Source: JALYUS01 sp038231255 (GTDB lineage Bacteria; Chloroflexota; Chloroflexia; Thermomicrobiales; JALYUS01). From it: a DNA stretch of 12,789 nt. The stretch spans positions 1 to 12,789 of the forward strand of contig JBBRLR010000126.1 of assembly GCA_038231255.1 (NCBI GenBank), written 5' to 3'. The translations under genes were made by a program, and so were the position numbers. The notes beneath the pieces are model-generated. The model ran no database searches. It was not told where the DNA came from and saw only the letters and a program-made list of their open reading frames with translations. Positions 6,232 to 12,789 of the stretch are shown here, piece after piece; position 1 is the first letter of the stretch, and the number at the start of each line of letters is the position of its first letter.

Positions 6232-6744
6232 TCACTCCTCCCACATCAGGTCGCGGCACAACAGGAGCGCGACGGGCTTCAGGGCCGATTCGGCGAGCGC
6301 CTGCCCCTTGCGGATGCGCGACGCGACATGATCGGGGTGGTCGAGCATCTGGTACGGGATGCCGAGGGTGCGCAAGATCGCTTCCGTCACGCCGCCGCCC
6401 TGCGTCTGCCACGGGTCGCGCTCCCCGAACTCGCCACGATAGGAGATCAGCATCAGGAGGGGAATCTTGTACAGGTGCGCGAGTGAGACGATGCCGTTAA
6501 TGCTCTGCAAAAATCCGTGGTTCTGCATCATCATCGCCGACTTGACGCCCGCCAGATGCGCCCCCGCCGAGATGCCAACCCCTTCCTCCTCCTTCGCCAG
6601 CCGGACGAGCGTCACCGCCGGGTCATCCTCCGCCATACGAATCAGATGCACCAGCCACGTCTCCGGCAGCGCCGACATCATCCGCACATCGCACGACTTC
6701 AGCGCGTCGTAGATCAGTTGTGAATTCTTCATCGAGACTGGCAT
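6232..6744 (-). CDS. Thiamine pyrophosphate-dependent decarboxylase, alpha (PYR-domain) subunit, ComD-like
   Basis: This is a 170-residue protein from ATG 6744, with GGAGGG 11 nt upstream; an ATG four codons later (6732) is an alternative. The open frame reaches 6822, but the extra residues do not look like family sequence. Seen: MSALPETWL near 23-31, the catalytic-Glu block K-E-E-E54-G-V-G-I-S-A-G, MMMQNHGFLQSINGI (71-85) and a LLMLISYRGEFGERDPWQ strand-loop (96-113). This is the pyrimidine-binding half of a split TPP enzyme, and its Glu activates the cofactor held by the beta subunit. The 5-nt gap and ribosome-binding site inside this gene point to tight alpha-beta co-translation. It is the first gene of the minus-strand catabolic cluster. 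Confidence 0.85.
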   Translation of the reverse strand: MPVSMKNSQLIYDALKSCDVRMMSALPETWLVHLIRMAEDDPAVTLVRLAKEEEGVGISAGAHLAGVKSAMMMQNHGFLQSINGIVSLAHLYKIPLLMLISYRGEFGERDPWQTQGGGVTEAILRTLGIPYQMLDHPDHVASRIRKGQALAESALKPVALLLCRDLMWEE

Positions 6745-6840
6745 AACGGCGACATCCCTCCGAATGGCGAATGATGCTTTCCTGCGCGGTTTATCGTGCC
6801 ATGTATAGCCGCGCCTGAGCAAGACGCGACGTTGACGATC

Positions 6841-7560
6841 TCACACAATGCTGTCGGGTCGGTCACCGGCCAGGAGCAGCTGCGGCACCTGGGTAAAGGA
6901 CCAGACCGATCCGTTGCGTGCGAAGACCCAGACAAGGTCGTAGCGCTCGCTCGGCCATTTCGGTGGCGGCATGGGCGTGACCTGCCCTAGATGCGCGATG
7001 ATCGCGGGAATCTCCTGATGCTGCCACGCGACAAGCACGTTCCCCTGGCCGGCCATTAGTTGCGTGGCGAGGTCCGCCTCCTGTCCCTTCCCGAACCGCG
7101 TGTTGACCGCCACACCGAGCCGGGCTGCGAGTGGTGTCACGGTCTGCTGCGGTCGCTGCCCCTCATCCCCACGGGGATCCGCTGCCCAGACCGCAGTTGG
7201 TCGCACGAGTCCTGGGGGCGGCTCCCCATGCGCGGGGGCAAATAGCCCAACTAACGCGCCTGCGCGCGTCCAGCCGGACACGGTTAGTGATCCCGCGCTT
7301 TCCCGACCGTCTGCAGTCACACCAGTGGGCGACCCGGCCCCAGTCGGCTTCTCGGCATGGCGGATCAGCATGATGAAATCGGCGGTGCTGGGGGGAGAAC
7401 TACCGGGCGGTACACCGGTAGGCAGCGGTAAACTGATCGGCGTGGAGACACTGCGCCCCCCGCCACAGGTAGACAGGAGTGGGACCACGGCCAGCGCGGC
7501 TCCTACACGCGCTAGCGTGCGGACCACGCCGCGTCGCGAAATCTGCTTTATGCCCGCCAT
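6841..7560 (-). CDS. Histidine phosphatase family lipoprotein with Tat-type signal
   Basis: This is a 239-residue protein. The N-terminus has twin arginines (S8-R-R-G-V-V), a hydrophobic stretch (about 17-30) and L-S-T-C32-GGG, a lipobox-like site. It should therefore be exported folded and anchored in the membrane through C32. A Pro/Ser-rich linker follows to about residue 60. The phosphatase domain opens with LIR67-H68-AEKP, the phosphohistidine motif, and has a second His at 181 in AWQHQEIPAII; R100 and R136 are likely phosphate contacts. The family removes phosphate from varied substrates, and this substrate is unknown. AGGAG lies 8 nt before the ATG, directly after the decayed VapC remnant, so transcription may come from the toxin-antitoxin side. 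Confidence 0.82.
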   Translation of the reverse strand: MAGIKQISRRGVVRTLARVGAALAVVPLLSTCGGGRSVSTPISLPLPTGVPPGSSPPSTADFIMLIRHAEKPTGAGSPTGVTADGRESAGSLTVSGWTRAGALVGLFAPAHGEPPPGLVRPTAVWAADPRGDEGQRPQQTVTPLAARLGVAVNTRFGKGQEADLATQLMAGQGNVLVAWQHQEIPAIIAHLGQVTPMPPPKWPSERYDLVWVFARNGSVWSFTQVPQLLLAGDRPDSIV

Positions 7561-7571
7561 TCACTCATCTC

Positions 7572-7780
7572 CTACGCCACCTCGAACCCTGCAATCGTTA
7601 GGCTTGGATACGTGGGAAGAGCTGTTTTATACTCGTCCGCGACAGGAATAACGCCAGATTGCAACGGAGATGTATCCAGTCCGACAGGAGATAGTCGCCA
7701 CGCTCAAGGTGGAGTTCTTTCCGCACCGCAGCGGGAATGATGATTCGATGTTTGCTGTTCATCTGGACTCGGAGTGCCAC
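7572..7780 (-). pseudogene. Collapsed second copy of vapBC (antitoxin head fused to deleted toxin)
   Basis: From a GTG at 7780 the frame encodes a 32-residue AbrB/MazE-type head (MALRVQ...KHRIIIPAAVRKELHLERGDYLL) matching the intact antitoxin at 21 of 32 positions. The sequence then jumps, out of frame, to the start of VapC. In the toxin frame one reads GLDTSP, then a deletion to LQSGVIPVADEYK and TYPSLTIAGFE, ending at TAG (7572-7574). These pieces align with residues 15-20, 64-76 and 81-91 of the intact toxin. The rest of VapB, about 43 residues of VapC and its C-terminal half are missing. It cannot make a working pair; a short antitoxin-like peptide is possible. Confidence 0.8.
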
Positions 7781-7813
7781 GATTCCCCTCCAATGCTCAT
7801 TGTCGGGAGCGTA

Positions 7814-7893
7814 TCATACCGTCTACTCGCGCGGGCGGTACTTGCAAGGCTTCGGCGATTTGGGAGGCAGTGATTCGCTTCGTGTCCGCGCCG
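7814..7893 (-). pseudogene. Fragment of comM 3' end (duplicated)
   Basis: About 80 bp match the last 75 bp or so of comM (8687-8763) closely, for example the shared CGCGCGGGCGGTAC and GCAAGGCTTCGGCGAT, with several small indels. It lies between the intact vapC and the collapsed vapBC copy, exactly where a tandem duplication of comM-tail plus vapBC would put it. Confidence 0.8.
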
Positions 7894-7905
7894 AATCACA
7901 CTGCA

Positions 7906-8361
7906 TCACTGCTCAACGAAGTCATCCAAGACCATCACATGTATTTCTTCAGTGACGCGCCGGAGTCCTTTGTCGTTGGTGAGAAATGCTGTTGCCCCAC
8001 TTTGCAGACAGGCGGCCACTTGCAATGCATCGGCGGGGCGGAGTCGGTAGATGGCGCGGAGTTCAGCGGCGCGGCGTGCCGTCGCTCGGTCGAATCCCGC
8101 AATCGTCAGATTTGGATACGTGGATAGAACCATCTCGTATTCGTCCGCGACATCGGCAAAGCCGAGTTGCAGCGGCTTCACGGTCAGTTCCATGAGTGTG
8201 AGTATCGATGTCACACCGCCAAACGTGCCTCGGACAAGTTCATCGAACACGATGCCAACTGCGGTTGCGTACCGTGAAGCCCCTTCGATGTGATAGATAA
8301 ACGGAGAAGTATCCAGTCCAACGCATTCATGGTGACGGAGAATTACCGCTATTCCGTCCAA
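7906..8361 (-). CDS. vapC: PIN-domain ribonuclease toxin, VapC family
   Basis: This 151-residue PIN protein should cleave RNA with Mg2+ when not bound by its antitoxin. The acidic active-site residues are all present: D17 (GLDTSPFIY), E58 (TLMELTVKP), D111 (RPADALQVAA) and D130 (FLTNDKGLR). The start is TTG 8361, the only plausible codon before the conserved LDTSP. This overlaps the antitoxin stop by 13 nt, a coupling typical of toxin-antitoxin operons. The gene is complete, and its decayed paralogue lies just downstream. The RNA target is unknown. Confidence 0.88.
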   Translation of the reverse strand: MDGIAVILRHHECVGLDTSPFIYHIEGASRYATAVGIVFDELVRGTFGGVTSILTLMELTVKPLQLGFADVADEYEMVLSTYPNLTIAGFDRATARRAAELRAIYRLRPADALQVAACLQSGATAFLTNDKGLRRVTEEIHVMVLDDFVEQ

Positions 8362-8588
8362 GCCTCGCGCTCCCGCTGCACATATTCTTGCGGTTCGACA
8401 CCTTCCCAGATTTCACGATGCAAACCGCGTAGATGCTGGCTGTAATTGCTTGGTTCGGGCATGAGCACGATGTGACCATCCCGAACTTCCACAAGCAGAT
8501 GATCTCCTGGCTCGATATGGAGTTCTTTTCGTACTGCGGCAGGAACGGCAATCTGATGCTTGTTACTCACTTTGACTCGGAGCACCAT
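8349..8588 (-). CDS. vapB: AbrB/MazE-type antitoxin, VapB
   Basis: This 79-residue protein has an N-terminal SpoVT/AbrB-type DNA-binding domain (about 1-45: VSNKHQIAVPAAVRKELHIEPGDHLLVEV), the swapped-hairpin fold that binds palindromic operators. Its C-terminal tail is charged and rich in Glu and Arg, and should wrap the toxin. The ATG is preceded by AAGGAGG at 5 nt. It is the first gene of the vapBC operon. The 9-bp inverted repeat upstream is a natural target for its autoregulation. Confidence 0.9.
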   Translation of the reverse strand: MVLRVKVSNKHQIAVPAAVRKELHIEPGDHLLVEVRDGHIVLMPEPSNYSQHLRGLHREIWEGVEPQEYVQREREAWTE

Positions 8589-8611
8589 ACAAACCTCCTT
8601 CGTTGCTCATC

Positions 8612-8641
8612 TGCTAAGCAGTATAGCATTATTGCTTAGCA
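8612..8641 (-). promoter_or_regulatory. vapBC promoter with palindromic operator
   Basis: TGCTAAGCA (8612-8620) and TGCTTAGCA (8633-8641) are perfect 9-bp inverted arms with a 12-nt spacer, giving centres 21 bp apart, about two helical turns. Read on the minus strand the spacer contains TGC-TATACT, a good extended -10 box, so a bound VapB(C) complex would cover the promoter. No clear -35 box is seen. The AT-rich block stands out from its GC-rich surroundings, and the collapsed copy downstream lacks it. Confidence 0.65.
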
Positions 8642-8686
8642 AGAAAGAGCGGACAAGATTGCAGGTGATTGTTCGCACGGACTGCA

Positions 8687-10174
8687 TCACACCGTCAAAT
8701 CGCGCGGGCGGTACTGCAAGGCTTCGGCGATGTGGGAGGCGGTGATTTCGTCCGCAGCGGCGAGGTCGGCGATGGTGCGGGCGAGTTTGATGATGCGGTG
8801 GTGGGAGCGGGCGGAAAGGTGCATCTGGCGAGAGGCGGCGCGCATCAGTTGCTCGCCCGCCGCATCGAGCGGGCAGTATTGGCGCACCTCGCCGGGGCCC
8901 ATGTCGGCGTTCGTGATGCTCGTCGTGCCCAAAAAGCGCGTGCATTGTTGGGCGCGAGCAGCTTCGACGCGCCTCCGCACGGTGGCCGACGATTCCGTTG
9001 GGCCGATGGCGGTCAACTTCTCGGAGGAGACGCGCGGCACATCGAGGTGGATGTCAATGCGGTCGAGCAGCGGGCCGCTGATCCGCTTTGTGTAGCGGCT
9101 GATCGCCTGCGACGAGCAGGTACAGGCGCGCTCGCGGTCGCCCGCGTAGCCGCAGGGGCACGGGTTCATCGCCGCGACGAGCATTACATTGGCGGGGAAG
9201 GTGAGCGAGCCGGAGGCGCGGCTGATGCTGACGACTTTGTCCTCCAATGGCTGGCGCAATACTTCCAGCACCGCGCCGTTGAACTCCGGCAGCTCATCCA
9301 AAAACAAGACGCCCCGGTGTGCGAGCGAGATTTCGCCGGGCCGGGGCCACTGACCGCCGCCGACCAGCCCGGCATACGAGACGGTGTGATGCGGCGACCG
9401 AAACGGGCGGTCGCGCACGAATGCCATATCCCGCCCCAGCAGCCCGCCGACGCTGTAGATGCGCGTCACATCGAGCGCTTCCGCCGACGAGAGGCGGGGG
9501 AGGATAGACGGCAGCGCACGGGCGAGCAGCGTCTTGCCACTCCCCGGCGGCCCGCACATGATGACATTGTGCCCGCCCGCCGCCGCGACTTCCAGCCCGC
9601 GCTTCGCGTGCTCCTGCCCGCGCACCTCGGCGAGGTCCGCGCCGGTGATCGTCTCCTCAACGTCCGTGTCAATCGTCGAGGGCGGCTGCGGCGCGATCAG
9701 TTCCTCGCCGACAAGGTGGCGGACGAGCGCGACGAGCGTTTCGATGGGATAGACCGTCACGCCCGGCACCAGCGCGGCCTCGGCGGCGTCTTCGGCGGCG
9801 ACGAGCAGCGTCGGGAAGCCGTTGACCATCGCCGTGTCCGCAATCGCCAGCACGCCGTCCACATGACGCACGGAGCCGTCGAGCGAGAGTTCGCCGACGA
9901 CCAGCGATCTGGCAATCGCCTCGTTCGGGATGTCAATTTGCATCGAGGCGAGCAGGATGCCGAGGGCGATGGGCAGATCGTACGACGCGCCTTCTTTGCG
10001 AATATCCGCCGGGGCGAGGTTGACGGTGACGCGCCCGGTCGGGAAGCGGCCGCCGCTGTTGCGGATCGCGGCGCGCACCCGCTCCTTCGCCTCCTGCACG
10101 GCGGCGTCCGGCAAACCGACGATGTTAAACGCTGGCATCCCAGCCCCGACATCCACCTCAACAGATGTTAACAA
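8687..10174 (-). CDS. comM: YifB/ComM-type Mg-chelatase-like AAA+ ATPase
   Basis: This 495-residue protein belongs to the ComM family, a hexameric helicase that promotes branch migration during integration of incoming single-stranded DNA in natural transformation. Seen: an N-terminal Lon-protease-like region (GMPAFNIVGLPDAAV, VNLAPADIRKEG), Walker A G208-PPGSGKT215, Walker B VLFLDE (289-294), a Cys cluster NPCPC...CTC (C339, C341, C351, C353), an arginine-finger region LLDRIDIH (369-376) and the C-terminal Mg-chelatase domain ending in ITASHIAEALQ. The start is TTG 10174; a stop at 10190-10192 in frame limits any extension. The usual first 14-16 residues before the VEV strand are missing, so the 5' end looks clipped or annotated differently from relatives. 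Confidence 0.9.
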   Translation of the reverse strand: MLTSVEVDVGAGMPAFNIVGLPDAAVQEAKERVRAAIRNSGGRFPTGRVTVNLAPADIRKEGASYDLPIALGILLASMQIDIPNEAIARSLVVGELSLDGSVRHVDGVLAIADTAMVNGFPTLLVAAEDAAEAALVPGVTVYPIETLVALVRHLVGEELIAPQPPSTIDTDVEETITGADLAEVRGQEHAKRGLEVAAAGGHNVIMCGPPGSGKTLLARALPSILPRLSSAEALDVTRIYSVGGLLGRDMAFVRDRPFRSPHHTVSYAGLVGGGQWPRPGEISLAHRGVLFLDELPEFNGAVLEVLRQPLEDKVVSISRASGSLTFPANVMLVAAMNPCPCGYAGDRERACTCSSQAISRYTKRISGPLLDRIDIHLDVPRVSSEKLTAIGPTESSATVRRRVEAARAQQCTRFLGTTSITNADMGPGEVRQYCPLDAAGEQLMRAASRQMHLSARSHHRIIKLARTIADLAAADEITASHIAEALQYRPRDLTV

Positions 10175-10263
10175 AAGACCACGTTGCGATTATCCTTAAT
10201 GCAGTGCGGCAGTCACACAGACACCCCGTGGACCATGGTGACCCGGAAGGAGCGACGACGGTA

Positions 10264-10405
10264 GGCGGTGGACTGCCCGCCCCCGGCTTGATAGCCAAGC
10301 CAGGCGATTAGCGACGGGGGACCCAAAAACGCAAGCGGATGCCCCCGAAGCCTCGCCTTCCTCACGCGTAAAAGGGATCGTCCACGGTCGGCCGTCACAA
10401 CCGCC
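10264..10405 (+). ncRNA. Candidate structured leader RNA (riboswitch-like, family not assigned)
   Basis: The region has no convincing gene but is rich in pairings. GGCGGT (10264-10269) can pair with ACCGCC (10400-10405) as a closing helix. Inside are a hairpin GGCTTG-ATAGC-CAAGCC (10285-10301) and a stem CGGGGG (10315-10320) with CCCCCG (10342-10347). The string GGGGGACCCA (10316-10325) is a hallmark of the ydaO c-di-AMP riboswitch, which often controls cell-wall or secreted proteins, but the matching TGGGGTGAATC half is not seen, so this is a hint only. The secreted-protein gene starts 112 nt downstream. Confidence 0.3.
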
Positions 10406-10462
10406 CACTCACCCACGTTGTAACAGCTGTAGCTGAGTAAGTAATCTACAAGTTGAGCGTTT

Positions 10463-10478
10463 ATGTCATGTTTGACAT
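10463..10478. repeat. Small inverted repeat ATGTCA/TGACAT upstream of the surface-protein gene
   Basis: The 6-bp arms (10463-10468 and 10473-10478) flank TGTT, 39 nt before the ATG. The right arm contains TTGACA, the -35 consensus, but no acceptable -10 follows at 16-18 nt. It may be an operator or chance. Confidence 0.25.
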
Positions 10479-10517
10479 GCTGGGCAATGCTGTTACGTCG
10501 TGGAAAGGACTACACTC

Positions 10518-12590
10518 ATGCCTCGTTGCTTCGTCCACCGAACCGCTCGTATCGCCATCATGCTCCTTCTCGTGGGGCAGCTCGCGCTCGGTGTCACATC
10601 GTCCGCAGTATCCGCTGCGGGACCGACAATCAACGTCAATATGACCGACGACACGTTCGACGGCGGCGGCTGTTCGGCCCCGGCAAGCCCATGCTCGGTG
10701 CGCGACGCGATGATCTTTGCGACCGCGAACACCGGCAGCACGATCAATATCCCCGCCGGGACGTACCGCCTGACCCGCGACTACACCTACTGCACCCAAT
10801 GCAGAGGCCTCTTTCTCGGTAGTAGCACGACGGTCAATGCAACGGGCGCGACGATCGATGGAAATGCCCTCGATAGGGTGCTTTCGGTGTCGGGAAACTC
10901 TACCTCGATTACCGGTCTCACTGTCACGAACGGCCATACGATTGGCTTTGGGGGCGGGATCTCGGTGGGCGGCAATGTCACCCTCACAAACGTCAGCGTG
11001 ACCTTTAGCAGGGCCGACATCTTCGGCGGTGGCGGCATTTACGTGAGCAGTGCCGGTGCCCTGACCCTGAAGAACAGCGTTGTGACCTCCAATACCGGAC
11101 CCACCGGCGCGGGCATCTACGTGGGCTACTCCGCAGTCGCAACGATCGTCGACAGCGTGGTGAGCGCCAATACCGCGACGGAGGACGGCGGCGGGGTTTA
11201 CATTGAGGCTGACGGCACGCAGACGATTACTGGCACGACAATCAGCGGCAACCACGCGACAGGAAACGGCGGCGGACTCGCCGCCGAAGCGGGAAAATAT
11301 CAGCAGTCGCCGAAGCTCCACCTGACGAACAGTACGATCAGCGGAAATACCTCCGGCGGCTACGGTGGCGGTATCTTTTCGGGGGCGCAGGCCGATGTGC
11401 AGCTCCTGGATGTGACGGTGGCGAACAATAATCAGACGGGCATCGCGAGCCTTCAGCGCGGCACGGTCGAGCTCCGCGGCACATTGCTCGCCAACCCGTC
11501 CCCGTACGCGGACTGCATCGGGAGCGGCATCACTTCGCAAGACTACAACTTGAGTGCCGATGCCTCGTGCAGCCTGTCGCAAACCCATGACCTCGCCAAT
11601 ACGGTGGCCGCAATCGGTCCACTCGCCAACAATGGCGGCCCCACGTCCACCCATGCGCTCCTCGCCGGCAGTCCCGCCATCGACAAAATCCCGGCCACTG
11701 GGGCGGTTTGTCCCGCGACCGATCAACGCGGTGTGGCGCGCCCTCAGGGCCCGGCATGTGACATCGGCGCGTACGAGGCGAAAGCGGCAAGTCTCTCGGC
11801 CAATCCGGCCCAGGTCCCCTTCGGGCAGAACGCCACCACCATCACCTTCGCCACCGCCGATGGCTCGCAGGGCACGGTCTGCGTCAGCCCGAACGGCGGC
11901 GCCGAGTTCCCCTTCGCCGGTGGTGCCAGCGGCAGCCCTCATGCGGCCTTCATCAATAGCGGTGCCTATCTCTTCACCCTCCATGCGGGAGCAACCTGCG
12001 CCGGTGCCTCCCTCGCCACGACGACGGTGACCAAGCTCAATCCGAAAGGGACGACCGGCCCCGGCATCCTCGCCACCCCCGCCACCCTCTCCTTCGCCAC
12101 CAGCACCGCCCAACTCGTCCGCTCCTCGACGATCACCTTCGACACGGGGGACGGCTCGGTCGGCCAGGTGATGCTCTCGGTCAATGGCAGCACGCCGCAA
12201 CTCTTCACTGCCTCGCAGTTCGGTACGGTGATCGCGCCGTGGATCTTCTCGGGCAAGTACGTCTTCACCCTGGTGAAGAACGGGGTGGTGGTCGACACGG
12301 CGACGGTGGCGACGACGGCGCAGATCAGCAGCCCCAACGGCACGACGGCGGGCGGTCCCTCGCCCAATGTCGCGACGATGGTGGGTAAGCCGGTACCGCT
12401 GACCTTCGACACGGGCAGTGGGCAGCCGGCGGCGCTGTGCACGCAGTTCGGCGGGCTGGTTAGTTTCTCGCAAAATGGGGCGGGCAACGCGACGAGCGTG
12501 GACACCACAGGGCCGATTAGCTACTCGCTACACACGACCGACTGCGGCGGGCCGACGGTGGCCGGGCCGCTGACCGTCACGGCCAGTTGA
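10518..12590 (+). CDS. Secreted right-handed beta-helix surface protein, CSLREA / choice-of-anchor Q type
   Basis: This is a 690-residue protein from ATG 10518, with AAAGGA 8 nt upstream; a GTG at 10500 would only lengthen the signal. Seen: a signal peptide (basic start, hydrophobic 12-25, cleavage near VSAA34); a CSLREA-like segment (NMTDDTFDGG, C59-S-V-R-D-A-M, TINIPAGTYRLT); about 10 coils of a parallel beta-helix (85-330) with repeated TISGN and GGGIYV motifs; an anchor-Q-type segment (GPLANNGGPTSTHALLAGSPAID at 366-388 to CDIGAYE at 414-420); then three Ig-like-sized beta modules starting near 426, 515 and 618 with recurring TITF(A/D)T-GDGS and G-Y-F-T-L patterns. It is presumably an adhesin or polysaccharide-binding surface protein; ligand and anchoring are unknown. 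Confidence 0.85.
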   Translation: MPRCFVHRTARIAIMLLLVGQLALGVTSSAVSAAGPTINVNMTDDTFDGGGCSAPASPCSVRDAMIFATANTGSTINIPAGTYRLTRDYTYCTQCRGLFLGSSTTVNATGATIDGNALDRVLSVSGNSTSITGLTVTNGHTIGFGGGISVGGNVTLTNVSVTFSRADIFGGGGIYVSSAGALTLKNSVVTSNTGPTGAGIYVGYSAVATIVDSVVSANTATEDGGGVYIEADGTQTITGTTISGNHATGNGGGLAAEAGKYQQSPKLHLTNSTISGNTSGGYGGGIFSGAQADVQLLDVTVANNNQTGIASLQRGTVELRGTLLANPSPYADCIGSGITSQDYNLSADASCSLSQTHDLANTVAAIGPLANNGGPTSTHALLAGSPAIDKIPATGAVCPATDQRGVARPQGPACDIGAYEAKAASLSANPAQVPFGQNATTITFATADGSQGTVCVSPNGGAEFPFAGGASGSPHAAFINSGAYLFTLHAGATCAGASLATTTVTKLNPKGTTGPGILATPATLSFATSTAQLVRSSTITFDTGDGSVGQVMLSVNGSTPQLFTASQFGTVIAPWIFSGKYVFTLVKNGVVVDTATVATTAQISSPNGTTAGGPSPNVATMVGKPVPLTFDTGSGQPAALCTQFGGLVSFSQNGAGNATSVDTTGPISYSLHTTDCGGPTVAGPLTVTAS

Positions 12591-12606
12591 GGGCGCGATA
12601 TCGCAC

Positions 12607-12628
12607 GGGGCACCAGCGATGGTGCCCC
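12607..12628 (+). terminator. Perfect 9-bp hairpin after the surface-protein gene
   Basis: GGGGCACCA (12607-12615) and TGGTGCCCC (12620-12628) close a GCGA tetraloop, 16 nt after the stop codon. It is very stable but not followed by a T-run, so it acts either as a non-canonical terminator or as a 3'-end protecting structure. Confidence 0.6.
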
Positions 12629-12718
12629 AATCCGATCACGATAAGGAAACCCTACAGGGACACTTCGGGATGAACCGCGGTACCCTTCTCTCGCATAGCA
12701 ATAGCGGAGGAGGGGCGC

Positions 12719-12789
12719 ATGGTTGCGGAGCGTACACGGGCCGAATCGGACACCATCGCGCGGTGGTCGGAGACATTGGAGGCGTTGCA
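12719..12789 (+). CDS. Start of an unidentified gene, cut by the right edge
   Basis: ATG 12719 is preceded by a strong GGAGGAGGGG (12706-12715), and the frame stays open to the edge for 23 codons (MVAERTRAES, then DTIARWSETLEAL). The sequence is charged and helix-like, with no family recognisable. Sequence beyond the window is needed to name it. Confidence 0.55.
   Translation, partial: MVAERTRAESDTIARWSETLEAL

Noticed and set aside
8669..10171. Plus-strand 500-codon frame opposite comM
   Set aside because: It mirrors the comM coding sequence, where Walker A, Walker B and family motifs are on the minus strand. The plus-strand product is Arg/His/Gly-rich without motifs.
10472..10500. TTGACA as a -35 promoter box for the surface-protein gene
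   Set aside because: No acceptable -10 lies 16-18 nt downstream, and the implied start point would fall on or after the ribosome-binding site.
10461..12473. Very long minus-strand open frame (670 codons) opposite the beta-helix gene
   Set aside because: Its protein is Arg/Gly/Ala-rich low-complexity sequence with no domain. The plus strand has a signal peptide, ribosome-binding site and recognisable modules, so this is an antisense shadow in GC-rich DNA.

Overview
The window is GC-rich bacterial chromosomal DNA. The gene styles suggest a Chloroflexota (Thermomicrobia-like) bacterium: a CSLREA / 'choice-of-anchor Q' beta-helix surface protein, a Tat-type lipoprotein signal, low-complexity heptamer repeats between genes, and VapBC beside comM. 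This lineage call is inference only. TGA is an ordinary stop in most genes here and TGG is used for Trp, so the standard code applies, with one exception.

The exception is the main finding. The first gene (71-742, +) is an AhpD / carboxymuconolactone decarboxylase-type protein interrupted by one in-frame TGA at 404-406. The TGA falls exactly on the second Cys of the family's CxxC redox motif, giving C109-M-L-U112 followed by H116. Homology continues in the same frame to 742. A stem-loop of the bacterial SECIS type (GGCGCC / GGCGCC, loop starting with G) begins 8 nt after the TGA. I read it as a selenoprotein that automatic annotation would split into two ORFs.

Layout. 71-1886 (+): the selenoprotein, then a D-2-hydroxyacid dehydrogenase, separated by a 23-bp perfect inverted repeat. 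1887-2456: non-coding DNA with heptamer repeats, a possible 45-residue ORF, a terminator and a palindromic element. 2457-6744 (-): five same-strand genes in the order TPP-enzyme alpha subunit, TPP-enzyme beta subunit, HpaB-type flavin monooxygenase, a Cys-less carboxymuconolactone decarboxylase-like protein, and a catechol 2,3-dioxygenase-type extradiol dioxygenase. Together they look like an aromatic hydroxylation and meta-cleavage module joined to a 2-oxoacid decarboxylase. Hairpins lie at three of the gene junctions, and two of these are copies of one element that also supplies the stop codon of the gene before it. 6841-7560 (-): a Tat-type lipoprotein histidine phosphatase.

7572-10174 (-): comM (YifB-type AAA ATPase) followed by an intact vapBC toxin-antitoxin pair. 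Behind that pair lie a fragment of the comM 3' end and a collapsed second vapBC copy, which is the scar of a tandem duplication. The intact pair has a palindromic operator over its -10 box. 10175-10517: a non-coding region with a candidate structured RNA. 10518-12590 (+): a secreted beta-helix surface protein. It is followed by a strong hairpin and the start of another gene that runs off the right edge.
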